Notes under the pieces: generated by a model
What the model was told of the DNA's origin: nothing
Database searches by the model: none
What the model saw: the letters and a program-made list of their open reading frames with translations, nothing else
Source of the DNA: Rhizopus sp. PT2906
Lineage: Eukaryota; Mucoromycota; Mucoromycetes; Mucorales; Rhizopodaceae
Direction: 5' to 3'
Assembly (NCBI GenBank): GCA_025529335.1
Contig: JAMYHX010000046.1
Location: forward strand, 62,001 to 126,000
DNA length: 64,000 bases
Translations under genes and position numbers: made by a program
Part shown: positions 35,139 to 46,835 of the stretch, in pieces
Layout of the letters: each line of letters begins with the position of its first letter
How positions within the stretch are numbered: position 1 is the first letter of the stretch

Positions 35139-37698
35139 TTATTTTGACATCTTTTCAAGCAAATCTTCACATTCCTTTAAAGTAGGTTCGACAAAGGCGA
35201 CCTGTTCAATTCTGTAACAACCAGAAGAGTTTGTATCCTGTCACGTCTCAGTTAACCCCCATAAGATACATAAATAGTCAAGTAACTTACAGTAAGAGAG
35301 CATAGAACTGACATTCCTATTAGGTCATTCAACATATGAATCTGTGTTTTTTGTGTTAGCTTGCTATAATTGTATGCGGTAATATTTAACAGTGTCTATT
35401 TTTTTTTTTAGTCATTCTGTTATACTCAGTTTTATTTTCTATACCTCTTCTCCACCAAAAGCATGACATGTACTTGTGCCATCATCTAATATCCACTCGA
35501 TCCAACCTTTATCTTCCGATGCATCGCTTGATCGTGGTCGAAAAACATGTATGGTTTCATTATTTACAGGATATCCACAAAATTCACATTCAAGTGTCCT
35601 AGATGATAGTGGTAAGAGACACATTGTGTCTACAATAAAAAAAAAAAGATGAGATGCATATCCTATGTAGCTGTTAAAATAAACTAACGCGCAGCTGACA
35701 CTATACATTGTGTTGGTATAGTGTCAAGATCCTGGCTTTGGTTTGAGTCATGAGTGACTTTCTGTCTGTTTATAAAGGTATGTAGTTTCCATCCAACTAT
35801 AGTTGCTTCAATTTGAAAATGATCGCTTTTGGATTCTTTAGCATACCATAATGGCATAGGCATACGGAAGGATGAACTCGTCAAAAGTGAAGTGATGGTA
35901 GAGACTAGGTTTATCAAGTTAATTTATGCAGATATGCTATCTATCATTCAATACTTTACTGTTGTATACTTTAGTGCCGCAAATCACGCTTCCGTTAACA
36001 TACCATACTTTTTGTAAGTCGCTCAATTGGATATCAGAAGTTGCCAGCTGTTCTAATAGGACATATTGCCCGACTCTTAACTTTCTCGAGTCATGTCCAG
36101 CCTCTTCCCAAAGTGTGATATCCATTGTACCTTTGGTATTTTTTTTTAATATTTGCATACACACTATATGATATATATATATATAGCTTACCTGTTGTAT
36201 CAGCAATCCGCAAAGCGTATCTATCCATTCTTTTCCCATCTTTATAAAAAGGGTTCTGTCGTGTGTGTTAATAATAACAAAAAGGGAAAAAAGAGGGCTC
36301 GGCTTACATTTTTGGCTAACCCCACTACCTTGCCCAATAAAGTTACATTCAGCATACAGTGAACAAGATCACTGACATATATCCTTGGTATGTAATTCGA
36401 GCAATCTATGAATCCCTAATCAAAGAAAGATTGTTATTTGTGTGCAAATCGTCCCCCTTTACTTACCTCCTCATCACGCTGTAATATCTCCTTTTTCGTG
36501 CTATTACTAGAGTTGACTGTACCTTGGCTTTGAATATAACTAGATAAATTAGTCTTGGCCAATCCTGCTGCTTGTGCTTCAGATTCTGGCATCAGAAATA
36601 TGACTGTATCATTTGAGTAGTATAGGACAGTTCCAGAAGGATTCATTGGTTGCGGGCCAGCATTGACATATTGTGGCCGATAAAGGCCCATATAGTCATT
36701 TCTTCGAAAGATGGATGCCAGCTGAGTCTGTTCATCAAACAGGGTTAATATGACAGGAAGTGTATCACTGCTCATGTCTGCCAAATAAACATCTGTTTTT
36801 TTCTTTCCCTCATGCTTGTGTTCTTCAACATGTATGATCTTGAGCCAAACATTGTAGTCTGAGAGACTATGAACATCTTTTATCTTTGTAAAATGGCCCT
36901 CAACGAATGCTTTATCACTTTGGGTTAACATGATCAAGAGCAAATCAGTGGGTGGAATCAGGGCAATACGTGTTCGACGTGGCAGGTTAGCGTCCTGAAC
37001 AGGCATGTTTGCTTTTGGTGGACAGATCATACGTAGTTTTCGGTTTTTAAAGAAATTGTTGTTGCTGATCCAGAAAGTAAACTTGGGATGCATCATCAAA
37101 TCCATTTGTCGTATGTGATCATCTGTCACGGTCAGTCTGAAGGTGTTGGCAGCCGGTATTGGTTCCCAATCGACAACGGTAATCTCGAGTAAGAAGGTTT
37201 CAGATGAGATGCTATCGTAAACAGCTTGGATCGTGCCAAAATCTAACTTGTTTTAATTATCATTGCGTATTTCTTATCATTTGCATAAAAACCTGAATCA
37301 AATCCTTTAAACTTTCTTAGAAATGCCTTTTCCCACTTTTTATAATAAAGAAAGTGTCATTATTGAGAATATAAAACAGTAAAAGAGTATACCTGAACTT
37401 CAAGCATGGCTAATAAAACAACATTGGTTAATCCTGTAGGATACTCAATTAGCATCTTGGCAACGTGAATAGCAACCCAAGACCTAAATGAGAGGAGAAA
37501 AGGAGGCAAAAAGAGGGAAGGGGAATGAGTTTGACTGATGAAGATTTACATATGCACACACACACGATCTCAGTACCAAGGAATGTTGGCAGATTGAATC
37601 ATCACTGTACTATTTGGGTTTTTGTCTGCCTTTTTCAAAAATAGCTGATGAAGACTTGTTTGTGTTTCTAGCACTAGTTTCTCAAATGCTTTGGTCAT
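35139..37698 (-). CDS. multi-OB-fold protein resembling fission-yeast Cdc24
   Basis: Many exons; ATG at 37698-37696 (MTKAFEKLVLETQTSLHQLF), stop at 35139-35141 (ending KECEDLLEKMSK). Three or so OB-fold-like regions can be made out. The first lies around MLIEYPTGLTNVVLLAMLEV and LLEITVVDWEPIPAANTFRL. The second has DYNVWLKIIHVEEHK, DVYLADMSSDTLPVILTLFD and NDYMGLYRPQYV. A later region reads RYALRIADTTG, TMDITLWEEAGHDSRKLRVG and QIEATIVGWKLHTFI. A CxxC motif occurs in LECEFCGYPV. This fits the three-OB replication factor Cdc24, which works with Dna2 in Okazaki-fragment maturation. SHLD2- or MEIOB-like OB proteins are the alternatives. Exon limits in the 3' third are approximate. Confidence 0.6.
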
Positions 37699-37993
37699 AA
37701 TGTTGTATAGAAAAGAAAGACCTTCTCTTTTTTTTAAAAAAGGGAAAACTTTTTATGACTCAGTTTGATAGCTGTCAAATGCCCTCAAATAAGCTCAAGG
37801 GGGGGGGGGAATGACTATGCTTTGAAAGTTTAAAACATAACTCAAATTTATTTTTATGTAAAGCCTCGAACAACCAAAATGAATCAAAGGGGGGGCTTAT
37901 TTTAAAGAAAGAAAGATTACATACTTAAATATCAAAAATAAGGGAAATACGCTTTCATTTTAAATATACTTGATGATAAAGTAACAGAGTATA

Positions 37994-38182
37994 TCAAATG
38001 TGGATAACAAAGGCTGTTTCGTAGACAAGTGGTCCACTCGTGTATGCTCCTCTTTGGACACAAATAGTGTGCTGTCCCTTAACATTAACATGAAATGTTA
38101 AAAGAATATGGATTCCAGTTCCTTGTTTTTTTCTATGGCCTGTAAGGTTTTTTTTTGGCTGACAAATGGTCATATACATCAT
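37994..38182 (-). CDS. doubtful 62-codon frame
   Basis: The C-terminal part (GIHILLTFHVNVKGQHTICV, QRGAYTSGPLVYETAFVIHI) has the composition of a real beta-rich protein. An acceptor-like TTAG precedes the first methionine, so it could be the last exon of a small gene. No upstream exon could be identified and no family is recognised. Confidence 0.25.
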   Translation of the reverse strand: MMYMTICQPKKNLTGHRKKQGTGIHILLTFHVNVKGQHTICVQRGAYTSGPLVYETAFVIHI

Positions 38183-38282
38183 TGACTAAGGATCATTATT
38201 GGAAAGAAGTGGAACAATGCCTTTTAATCATACGATTTTTAAATAGTTACTTTGTGAAATGATCTTTTCTATCGGACCATAC

Positions 38283-38316
38283 GAGGAAGAGGAGGAGGAG
38301 GAGGAGGAGGAGGAGA
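38283..38316 (+). repeat. GAG/GGA trinucleotide microsatellite
   Basis: About eleven purine triplets in a row (GAGGAAGAGGAGGAGG and onward) in intergenic DNA, ending just before a short plus-strand frame. Confidence 0.85.
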
Positions 38317-38464
38317 GTGCGGGGAAATAGACAAGCGTCCCGTCATGATCCGAAGACTATCTTTGGGCTTGGCAGAAGTAGTCCTTTGAGGGCATCAAAG
38401 GGGCCTGTATCCTATATCATTTATTTTTGTATTCTTAACTCACTTTCTTTCTCGGCTCGAAAAT

Positions 38465-38605
38465 ATGACAGACGAACAGAAAAAGGAAGTTTGTCAAGAC
38501 TGGATACTACAATTGTACAACGTAACACTTGGTACAAGGAGAATGTCAGACTTTGAGGTTGTTGATTTTACATGTAAAGTGAACACTTATGATGTGTGCT
38601 CTTGA
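38465..38605 (+). CDS. possible 46-residue protein
   Basis: ATG after an A-rich context opens MTDEQKKEVCQDWILQLYNV and ends at a TGA at 38603-38605. The first 36 residues look coding (amphipathic, charged helix). A GT at the GAG/GTTGTT boundary could also be a splice donor, so it may be a first exon. There is no homologue I recognise. Confidence 0.25.
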   Translation: MTDEQKKEVCQDWILQLYNVTLGTRRMSDFEVVDFTCKVNTYDVCS

Positions 38606-39033
38606 CCCCTCGTATCCAAAAGAGAATACACCAAATAATCTACAGAGTAACTTGATGCTTTCTCTCTACAAAGGGTGAATTAAAAAAATAGTATAAATAT
38701 TAGTGACGAATAGCTAGTAAGTCAAGCTAATACATTCTTTATTATCATAACTCTGGAGTCCCTTCCTCTATTGAGCAAATGAGGAGAAGTTTAATTGGGT
38801 TATTTATGATCATTTATTGAAGGGGTATAAGTAAATAAAGTAAAAGATGGCTTTAGCTTTTGCCCAATTCAGGGACAGTGTTTCAATATAACCAAATAAA
38901 GAAAGAGTCATTGTATTATAATGAAAACTCTTTATTGTTTTCTTATTTACTCTCCTATTTTTATGTCTTTTATATAAAATATTGTTCTCGGTTTCTTTCG
39001 TTTTTTTTCCTTTTTCCTTACTATATTTATTTA

Positions 39034-40851
39034 ATGCAACCGGAGCTTCCTTCTTGTAGCATGTCGACACCAAGAAAAAGGAGAAGTAGTGATACATCTA
39101 TGGATATACATCCAAACAACAAAACACTACCAAATTCTCAGTCAATGTCATGTTTACATGCAGTCAATAAAATACCAAAGCAAAGTCTTCTTATCCAGCG
39201 TATTCCATCTCCAAGAAAAGTATCAGAGGGGGATATCATCTTAAAGCGACCACCTATTCCTCCCAGAACGAGTAGTATGCCTCTGAGATTATCTTCAAAA
39301 GTTACAACTCAGACTAAAATCGTAAATGATGAACAGTAAGTTCCCCCCCTTTGAAGTTTATATCTTGAAATATTCACCTTTAATCAAACAGTTCTTGGAC
39401 AGCACTACTAAAGATTCATAAAAAGGAAAACGAGGTAGATCAGAATTACCATTACCCCATTTCATGCAATTAATAATTTATTCAAGGCTAATAAGCGTAT
39501 ACGATCCATTGAAAAATACAAGAAAACACAGGACGAAAAGAGAACAATAAAGGTTGTAGAAAATAACAATGTAGTCTTGATACACGAGTGGATTCAGGAC
39601 AGATATCAAATTGTAGCCGGTAAAGCAGAAACATTATTCGATAAGCTTTTGGACGAAGATGATGATTATCTCGATGCTTACTTGATGAATCATGTAAACT
39701 TTATACCTTCTGCACAATTACTTGATCAGCTTATTGGCGTATTTTATACTCAAAAGTTATATCAAACAAGGCAAGTTTGCTGTGCATCCTATTAGACTTG
39801 AAAAATAACCATTCTGTTTTCAGAATCCTTTATATCATTCGTCGATGGTTAGCTGTACGCTACTGTAGCTTTGAACAGAGCCATTCGCTATTTGAACGAT
39901 TATCTTCATTTTTAACAAAAGAATATGATGCATATAGCAATCAAATACAATTGATACAAATCATCATATACAGTCAACATCGAGAATTCCGTCTACCTTT
40001 ACAGCTTGGTTACGCATCCTTGGCTTGTGATGATATTCCCATCCTATCAATGGACTCAAAGAGTATTGCTCGATATTTATGTTTGATAGACTATGAGACT
40101 ATGAAATATATCGTAATGCATGAATTGGTGGATTATGGTAATACTACGAACCAAAGATGTATTCATAATATGACAACACGGTTTAATATGGTTTGTACCT
40201 AAGCATGCCATTCTAGCCCAGTTTTTGTACTAATGTAAAATATATGTATAGCTAAATCATTGGATTGCATTTGAATTGCATAATAGCAAGACATTAAAGG
40301 CGAAAAGAGCCTTAATTATCAAATTTATTGAAATATCCAAGGTAAACAATAAGGATTACCTATAAATATATATATGTATGTATTCCTTAAACTCATATAT
40401 ATATATATATATGCTTGCTGCGTTGCAGTTTTGCCTAGCCTTGAACAACTTTCATGCATGTATGATCATCATGATGGGATTGTCTAGTACATCAAACAAA
40501 TTAAAACAAGCATGGCAATCCTTGTCTAATCGAGAAATGAATACGTTCACAACACTTCAAAAATTGCTAGATGTAAGCTCAAACATGTTGTATTACCGAC
40601 GCAAGATCGAATCAGCCAAAAAGTTACCAGTAATACCATTTTTGCCTGTGATACTTAAAGACATTACATTTCTAAAAGAAAATTCAACCTTTCTTGTTAC
40701 TCAATCCGACTTGATTAACTTTTCAAAATGTCGATCCATCAAAGAGTTTATCGAAAAGCAAAGAGCCTTCATCAGTAAACAATACCGTTTCCAGCAAGAT
40801 GACTCAACTGGCCATTGGTTGGAATATCGATTGAAACTGGCCAACGTATAA
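39034..40851 (+). CDS. Ras guanine nucleotide exchange factor (Cdc25 type)
   Basis: Six exons close exactly in phase: 39034-39335, 39392-39434, 39487-39770, 39824-40190, 40252-40341 and 40429-40851, for 502 residues. The N-terminus is Ser/Pro-rich and basic (PRKRRSSDTSMDI; KRPPIPPRTSSM). The REM (RasGEF-N) domain includes FIPSAQLLDQLIGVFYTQKL and RILYIIRRWLAVRYCSFEQS. The catalytic CDC25 domain starts at SMDSKSIARYLCLIDYETMK, with HNMTTRFNM, LNHWIAFELHN, RALIIKFIEISKFCLALNNF and IIMMGLSSTSNKLKQAWQSL. It would load Ras with GTP and so could act upstream of the adenylate cyclase at 49793. The third intron starts with GC, not GT. The last intron has an AT dinucleotide run at 40395-40412. Confidence 0.92.
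40395..40412 (+). repeat. (AT)n microsatellite in Ras GEF intron
   Basis: Nine AT dinucleotides inside the last intron of the Ras GEF gene. Confidence 0.85.
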
Positions 40852-40864
40852 GCAACTTTTATTA

Positions 40865-41215
40865 TTATTGTTCATTCCCAAAGGTGAATGGATCACCTTT
40901 CCTTAGTTTACTCTTTACATTCGGTAGAGCGTAGTTTACTGGTTTATTCGCGCAACTTCTCTTCTCTCTTGCGTGGTTCCCTTGATTGGTTGACACATCG
41001 TTATCTATGTATATAGATATATTCGATGTCTTCTTCTTTCTTGGTTGTTTCTTTCTCTTTAATCGTTCGTTTTCTAACCTCAATTCAAAGCGTTCCTTTT
41101 GTAATTCGATGACCTTTTGTTCTAGCAGCGCCACTCGCTGATTCAACCTTGTATTCTGTTTTATTACTTCTACATTTTGTTCGTTAAATCTTTTGATTAT
41201 TTCTTCAATGTTCAT
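40865..41215 (-). CDS. miniature shugoshin
   Basis: Single exon of 116 residues. I start it at the ATG at 41215; the longer frame upstream would begin with TTG. Residues about 1-60 are a coiled coil with heptads (NQRVALLEQKVIELQKERFE, then LRLENERLKRKK), as in the Sgo N-terminal PP2A-binding region. After a basic and polar linker the C-terminus has the shugoshin motif: KRSCANKPVNYALPNVKSKL, then RKGDPFTFG. This parallels the KLRRGDPFT element of vertebrate Sgo1 and the VxYxxPxL part of fungal Sgo. Shugoshins recruit PP2A and the chromosomal passenger complex to centromeres and protect cohesin. Typical family members are 300-700 residues, so this one is reduced to the two conserved ends. It is tail-to-tail with the Ras GEF (13 bases apart). 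Confidence 0.75.
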   Translation of the reverse strand: MNIEEIIKRFNEQNVEVIKQNTRLNQRVALLEQKVIELQKERFELRLENERLKRKKQPRKKKTSNISIYIDNDVSTNQGNHAREKRSCANKPVNYALPNVKSKLRKGDPFTFGNEQ

Positions 41216-41359
41216 AAAAATAGCTACTTGTAAATACAATAAAAAAGATACAAAAAGAAGAGGATGTTGTCGAAAAGATTCTGAGCGGAGTTTTAGGTAT
41301 GAAAAAGGAGGGACAAGAATATAAAAAAAAGGTTATCCAGTTTTCCCAAGTTATTGTAT

Positions 41360-42411
41360 ATGTTGGTCCACTTGAAAACAAGCAGTTCGATTATTTTATC
41401 TACAGCATTATTATTTATACTTTATTATGTACAGTTTAAGAATAAAGAAAAGGTCATTGCTGAGATTGGGACAAGCTCATCTGATCACCCTTGCTCATGT
41501 CCTCCCAAGATCAATACACAGTTTGGTGAACATCGACCAGTTATCGTACCTGACACAATGCCATCTATACCATCAAGTATCAGAGACAAAATACAGGAAA
41601 ATAGGCTGGAAAATGATGACCTCATCATCACTGTTGCAGGATACGACATGCGATTAGACCTCTATAACTGGATAGAGTTTATGAAAGCAGCTAATGAGCA
41701 TCGATTTCTTGTATTTTGTACAGATTCTGATCTGTATCGTCATTTGACAATTGCAGGTTATGAAAATCGAGCTGTCGTCGTGCCTGATGACTGGTTGTGG
41801 TTTTCAAACAGCAGCAGTTATACCCCTTGGATCCTTGAGCGACTCGTGCACCTCGATATTAACCCACTGATGCTGGACATCCATCAGCTCATCCTTTGGC
41901 CAAGAGCTCGAGAATATGTTAGTACAATGATGCATGTACGTTGGGATACTCAATTGATCGCGACAGGCCGAGATGCATCTCATCTTCAGGGCGGGCTGAT
42001 TTATTTAATGCGGGATTCTTATCAAGTTAAACGATTGCTAGCTCAAGCCGTGCAAAGTCAAATGTATGAACCTACACTCTCGCTTCAGGAAGTGTTCCAT
42101 CAAGCTCTTAGCCAAACTCATATTCATGTCAAGTCTGGATTTGTCCTTCTTTTGGATAACATTCATTTTCCTAATGGTGAAGTATACTTTGAGCAAAAAC
42201 GTTCAGGAACCGCTAGTATAGAACCTTATATGGTTTATGTAAATCACAAGGTAAATACATATATAAACAAAGAAAAAAAAAAAACAAGCTAATGTCGTCA
42301 TAGTCTGGAAAAGAGCGTGTTGACCTATTGAAAAATAATAGTTTATGGCACGTTGATGAAGACCGTGTCAAGCAAATAGATGATCAACTTGCTGCGGCAC
42401 TTAGTACATAA
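41360..42411 (+). CDS. type II membrane nucleotide-diphospho-sugar transferase
   Basis: Two exons (41360-42250, 42304-42411) give 332 residues. The ATG at 41360 follows an in-frame TTG TAT. A signal anchor occupies residues about 9-25 (SSIILSTALLFILYYVQF), so the catalytic part should be in the Golgi lumen. The lumenal region follows the Nucleotid_trans pattern (Pfam PF03407): DDLIITVAGYDMRLDLYNWI, HRFLVFCTDSDLYRHL, NRAVVVPDDWLW, GRDASHLQGGLIYLMRDSYQ and NIHFPNGEVYFEQK. The DxD-type metal motif expected near LVHLDINPLMLDIHQLI is only partial (DIH). Donor sugar and acceptor are unknown. Confidence 0.8.
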
Positions 42412-43033
42412 TATTATGCTTTTTCTTTTTTCTTTTTTTTTTCCCGCTTATTGGAAGATCTTTTTCTCTTTTTTTCCTTGCACTAAATTTGGCCTAATAA
42501 AGAAATGAAATTATCCGATTCGCCCAATCTGAGCTTTATTTGTAGCCTAGTTTCTCTTTGTCTTACTTCATTACATAAGCACCCTGATAAAATACGCGTT
42601 TGTTTTGCATGAGCAGAGAGTTAAGAAGAGGATAACAAGAAAGAGAATCAAAAATAAGCATCAAAGTATAAAGATGGAAGCTATTGTTATTTATCAAATG
42701 TGATACTTTATATAAAATAACCCGATGGGAACATGCAGAATAATGACATAATTCAACTAACCCCCAGCACTGTCTCTACATGTTTAATTTCATAGCTTAA
42801 AATAAATAATAACATACCTTGTATACTATATCTTTACTCTTCATTCTACCAAGGATATTAAAATACAAGTCATCACAAAATGCAGCATATGGAAGTATGC
42901 AGGTTTATGCGGGTAATCCTACTTGCGGGAAAAAAAAAGAAACTCTATTTGTATCAGCGAACTTCGGAAAACTATATAAATGCATTTCGATTCATTTTCT
43001 TTTCTTTACTTTTGAAACAAAATTACTTTAAAT
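42412..43033. promoter_or_regulatory. intergenic with aldo/keto reductase promoter
   Basis: Mostly AT-rich. A clear TATA-type element (CTATATAAAT) lies near 42972-42981, about 55 bases before the start codon of the reductase gene, followed by a T/C-rich leader. The 70-codon frame at 42819 overlaps this promoter and is not supported. Confidence 0.5.
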
Positions 43034-44157
43034 ATGACTGCTGATTACGTTGTCTTGAACAGAACTGGTGACAAGATGCCTCTTCGTGGCTTTGGTGTCT
43101 GGAAGATTCCCAAGGATGCCTGTGAGGAAACTGTCTATAACGCTATCAAGGTCGGATACCGTCACTTTGATGGTGCCTGCGACTATGGTAACGAAGTCGA
43201 AGTTGGACGCGGCATTAAGAAAGCTATTGATGAAGGTTTGGTAAAGAGAGAAGATTTGTTCAGTAAGTATTTATATATGGCTGTGATGAAATATATTAAA
43301 CAAGAAACTAGTCGTAACAAAGTTATGGAACACCTTTCACAACAAGAAGCATGTACGACCTTTGTGTGAAAGACAACTAAAGGACTGGGGCTTGGATTAC
43401 TTTGACCTTTACCATGTTCACTGTAAGTTGACAAACTCACAGTCTATTCATGTGCTCACGTATATTACATAGTCCCTATTCCTTTAGCCTATGTCGATCC
43501 TTCCGAGAAATATCCTCCTGAATGGTTCAAGAAGGGCAAGGATGCTATCGAACTTGAAGCTTCACCTATGCATGAATGCTGGGCTGAAATGGAAAAGCTC
43601 GTTCAAGATGGTTTGGTACGCAACATTGGTGTCTGTAACTTCAACTGCCAAGCTTTGATTGATTTGCTTACTTATGCCAAGATCAAGCCCGCCGTTTTAC
43701 AAAGTAGGTGCCTTTAGCTGCTGACCTTGCCATCTTTTTCTCACATCTCTTTTTATAAATAGTTGAATTGCACCCTTACTTGCCTCAAGAAAATCTCTGC
43801 AAGTGGGTTAAGGCTCAAGGTATTCACATCACTGCTTACTCATCCTTTGGCCCTGCCTCCTATGTTACCTTGGGTGAACATGGCAAGCAAGCTCCCTCTT
43901 TACTTGATCACGACATTGTCAATTCAGTCGCCAACAAGCACAAGGTCTCTGCCGGTCAAGTCTTGTTGCGCTGGGCCTTGGACCGTGAATTTGCAGTGAT
44001 ACCTAAGAGCCAGAACGAGCAAAGAATGAAGGATAACTTCAACATTTTGGATATCAAGTTGGATAGTGAAGACAACAAGGCTTTGGATTCACTCAAGTCT
44101 TTCAACTTGAGATTCAACGACCCCAAGGTCTGGTTTGACTTGCCTCTTTTCGCTTAG
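43034..44157 (+). CDS. aldo/keto reductase, xylose reductase type
   Basis: Four exons (43034-43262, 43312-43422, 43473-43703, 43763-44157) give 321 residues, the normal length for xylose reductase. The catalytic tetrad is visible: Asp and Tyr in HFDGACDYGNE, Lys in VTKLWNTFHNK and His in DLYHVHFPIP. The cofactor motif VIPKSQNEQRMKDNFNI matches the IPKSxxxxRxxxN signature of fungal xylose reductases (NADPH/NADH binding). It reduces aldoses such as xylose to polyols. Codon use is more biased and the sequence less AT-rich than its neighbours, which suggests high expression. Confidence 0.93.
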
Positions 44158-44255
44158 GCTTTTTTGTTTATTAGAAATGTAAATATAATAAAAAAAGTAT
44201 AAAAAAAAATATAAAACATTTGAAGCAAAAGCCTAAAAGGGGGAAGAGATTAAAA

Positions 44256-45808
44256 TTAGCAGTCGTTTTCTTTAATAGACTCTAATAAGACATGTCTAGA
44301 GTGAATGCCTTGGTATCGTCTACGCTTAGCATCAATCCATAGCATTGATTCGGCATAGGTTCGTGGCAGGATACGTCGAAGTCTGATATTGGGGTTGCCT
44401 GTTGTCAGTGTAAAGTGGAACACATTGGTGACTTCACGAGTATCCTTTTCAATGTTGATGACTTCAGCTACAACACGAACCTGTACTGTGCGATGAGGAA
44501 ATCCCTCAGAAAGGACAATACAAGACTTCAGATTCAGCAATGTTCCCACATGAACTGGTTTCCTAAATGCTACCTCATCCATGGATAGTAAGATAGGCGA
44601 AGGTGATTTCATGAAAAGTGCTGTATTGGCATAAGCCAACTCATAAGCACGACGCATCAGATATCCACCAAAGATATTGTTGTGAATATTTCTGTCCTGT
44701 GGCTGCATAATAAAGTTACTCTCAATTCTCGTGTCACTCATCCAGACCTTGTCTTCGGGTAAAGGCAGTTTTTCATCTGATGTATCACTTATGTATCGAG
44801 AATACTCCAGGAATAGATCATGAATATCTAATCGCTCAGCAGGTGTAGGAGGCTGACGCATGAGAGATGCTTCAGCTTCTCGTTTCTTTCTTAATTTGGT
44901 AGCCTCTGCCATTTCAAATAGATGTTCCTCGGCTTTCGATGTCAATCGCAGCGGGTTAATTTTGACAGGTTTTTGTGTGACAGAGTCTATGGCTACCATG
45001 GTAAATCGCGTAGCCAAAACTGTGTTCTTGCCGAGGACACATAATGTATCTGGGGTCTTATCGTTGTCTTCTGGAATTTCGTCTCCACATGTCTCGGCCT
45101 TGATGAATACTGCAGGATAAGTGTCAGTTTACTCTTGAACTTTTGAAAATGCATTCTTTTTACCCTCCATTGAGCTTGTTCCTACATAAGTGACGTGTCC
45201 ACTTAGTTTGTAATTTTGTATGCCTGCTTCAGGTAAAAATAAGTCAAGGCGATCGACACTGGCAGTAACAATGGTAACAGGTGAGGCATTTGGATTTCCA
45301 TTATCGATATGCTTGTAAGCAATGGCACCCGCAAGTGCATCAAGATCTAGAATGGGTAAGAAATCGCAAGATGATCAGCATTTATTATACCTTCTAGTAA
45401 TTTTCCGGTTCTAATTTTTCCATCAGAGAATATGTATTGGTCTAAAAGTTCAGGATCCGACTTGAAAGGTAAATATTCTTCCAAGTAGCTGTCTTTCATC
45501 TGTCATAATGTTAAACAATGCACACGTAAAAGCAAGCAACTTACGGTTCTTTCGACTAGTAATCGAGGTTCAGTCGAAGCGACGACAGGACGCTTACTCT
45601 CTCTCTCAAGTATTTTGTCAGCCCAAAATCCAGTGGGTTTAACTGTGAATGCACCATGCTTACCTATTCATGCAATCAGTAGACTATAAAAGGGTATAAA
45701 CAGTCATAATTTACGGCCAATTCTATAAAGTGATCGGGATTGTAAGCTAGTGTTTCTTAATTGTGGAACAACTCTTTTTATTAGACTTTTGGTTTGACAA
45801 GCAAGCAT
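44256..45808 (-). CDS. mitochondrial acyl-CoA thioesterase, double hotdog (ACOT9-like)
   Basis: Five or so exons, about 420 residues; ATG at 45808-45806, stop at 44256. The N-terminus MLACQTKSLIKRVVPQLRNT is a typical mitochondrial presequence (basic, no acidic residues). The first hotdog fold covers DLDALAGAIAYKHIDNGNPN and VDRLDLFLPEAGIQNYKLSG. The second is in the last exon: NFIMQPQDRNIHNNIFGGYL, the characteristic hotdog helix, with MRRAYELAYANTALFM and the strand SILLSMDEVAFRKP-type (PILLSMDEVAFRKPVHVGTL). It hydrolyses acyl-CoA to free acid and CoA. Convergent with the aldo/keto reductase, 98 bases apart. Confidence 0.88.
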
Positions 45809-46796
45809 ATTGTAATAACGCAAAAGAAGGGAAAAAAAAAAAAAGCTCAGTGATTTTCTCTCTGTGAAGATTTTACGATTGATTCCAAGTCCGTCAGCGA
45901 GGGTGTGAAACCATACCATTAAGCCGTAGTTGACTGCTGACTATACAATATCAATAATTGTGATAGCCTTAATAACAATGACATTTAAGACCACACAAGG
46001 TAATTTATCCAACAAAAAGAGTTCAATGGAATATATTACTTTTTGGCTTTTTGTCATTTCTGTAAAATGATGGACTTTATTCAATATAACATCCAATTGA
46101 GCGCAATAATAAAGAGCTTCCCAGATCAGAATGATAATAGCGATAACAAAAGATAAGAGTTGGTTCCTTGGGATAAGCAGCCGTGTTGTAATTGATTTAT
46201 AACGCTTGATTAAAAGTTGTCAGATACAAGAGTGAGAGTAATGATAGGTGCAAAAGGCAGAAGTATCAACCTCTGAGTATGTCAACAAGATCAAGCTTTT
46301 TAATTGATCATTCTGAAACTGAAGTTGATGAACCATGTAGAGAACTGTTGATATTAATATTAAATCTACTGGCATTCAAAGAACGGTTACGCAAATCAAA
46401 AGATTCATAGAAGCACATACTGATAATTATTTTATAGAATCAACAATATTCTTACACTTATGGATTTAACATGGAGATTCTTGGCGCACTCCTTCATGCA
46501 CTACCAAATACACTTACAACGCGTCATACTCAATTCTCATTGGTGATACTTAATTCATGCAATACTTTGTAGTGTATAATATTTTTAAATCAAGAATTAT
46601 TTTTAATCAGAATCCAACGTCGAAAATAGCTCTTTCAAAAAAAAAAAAGTCAAAACTTTTCACCGTCGTACAAAGCAGCGGTTATATTTTTAGAATGCGG
46701 TGTAATATAAACATTAGTTCGAATAAGGAAACCCCGAGTCACATATAAATTTTTAATTAAAAGTCACTTCGGACTGGTTTTTATCTAGCAAAAAAG
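45809..46796. other. intergenic upstream of U5 snRNA
   Basis: About 1 kb of AT-rich DNA holding the ACOT promoter. It includes a 63-codon frame at 46557-46748 with no coding character. No gene is visible. Confidence 0.45.
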
Positions 46797-46803
46797 TATA
46801 AAA
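46797..46803 (+). promoter_or_regulatory. TATA box of the U5 snRNA gene
   Basis: TATAAAA lies about 39 bases upstream of the inferred 5' end of the U5 transcript. It is inferred from position and sequence only. Confidence 0.5.
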
Positions 46804-46835
46804 GGAGCTCAATTCTGTCGACTATTGATGTTCTT

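Larger units (their letters stand above)
37699..39033. other. intergenic with simple repeat and doubtful small frames
   Basis: A G run (37800-37810), a GGA repeat and two doubtful short frames (described separately) lie here. The last 100 bases are T-rich and probably hold the Ras GEF promoter. Confidence 0.4.

Noticed and set aside
38317..38556. 79-codon plus frame after the GGA repeat
   Set aside because: Composition is not coding-like, and a better small frame (38465) overlaps it in another phase.
41216..41239. Longer shugoshin start
   Set aside because: The extension begins with TTG; the first ATG in frame is at 41215.
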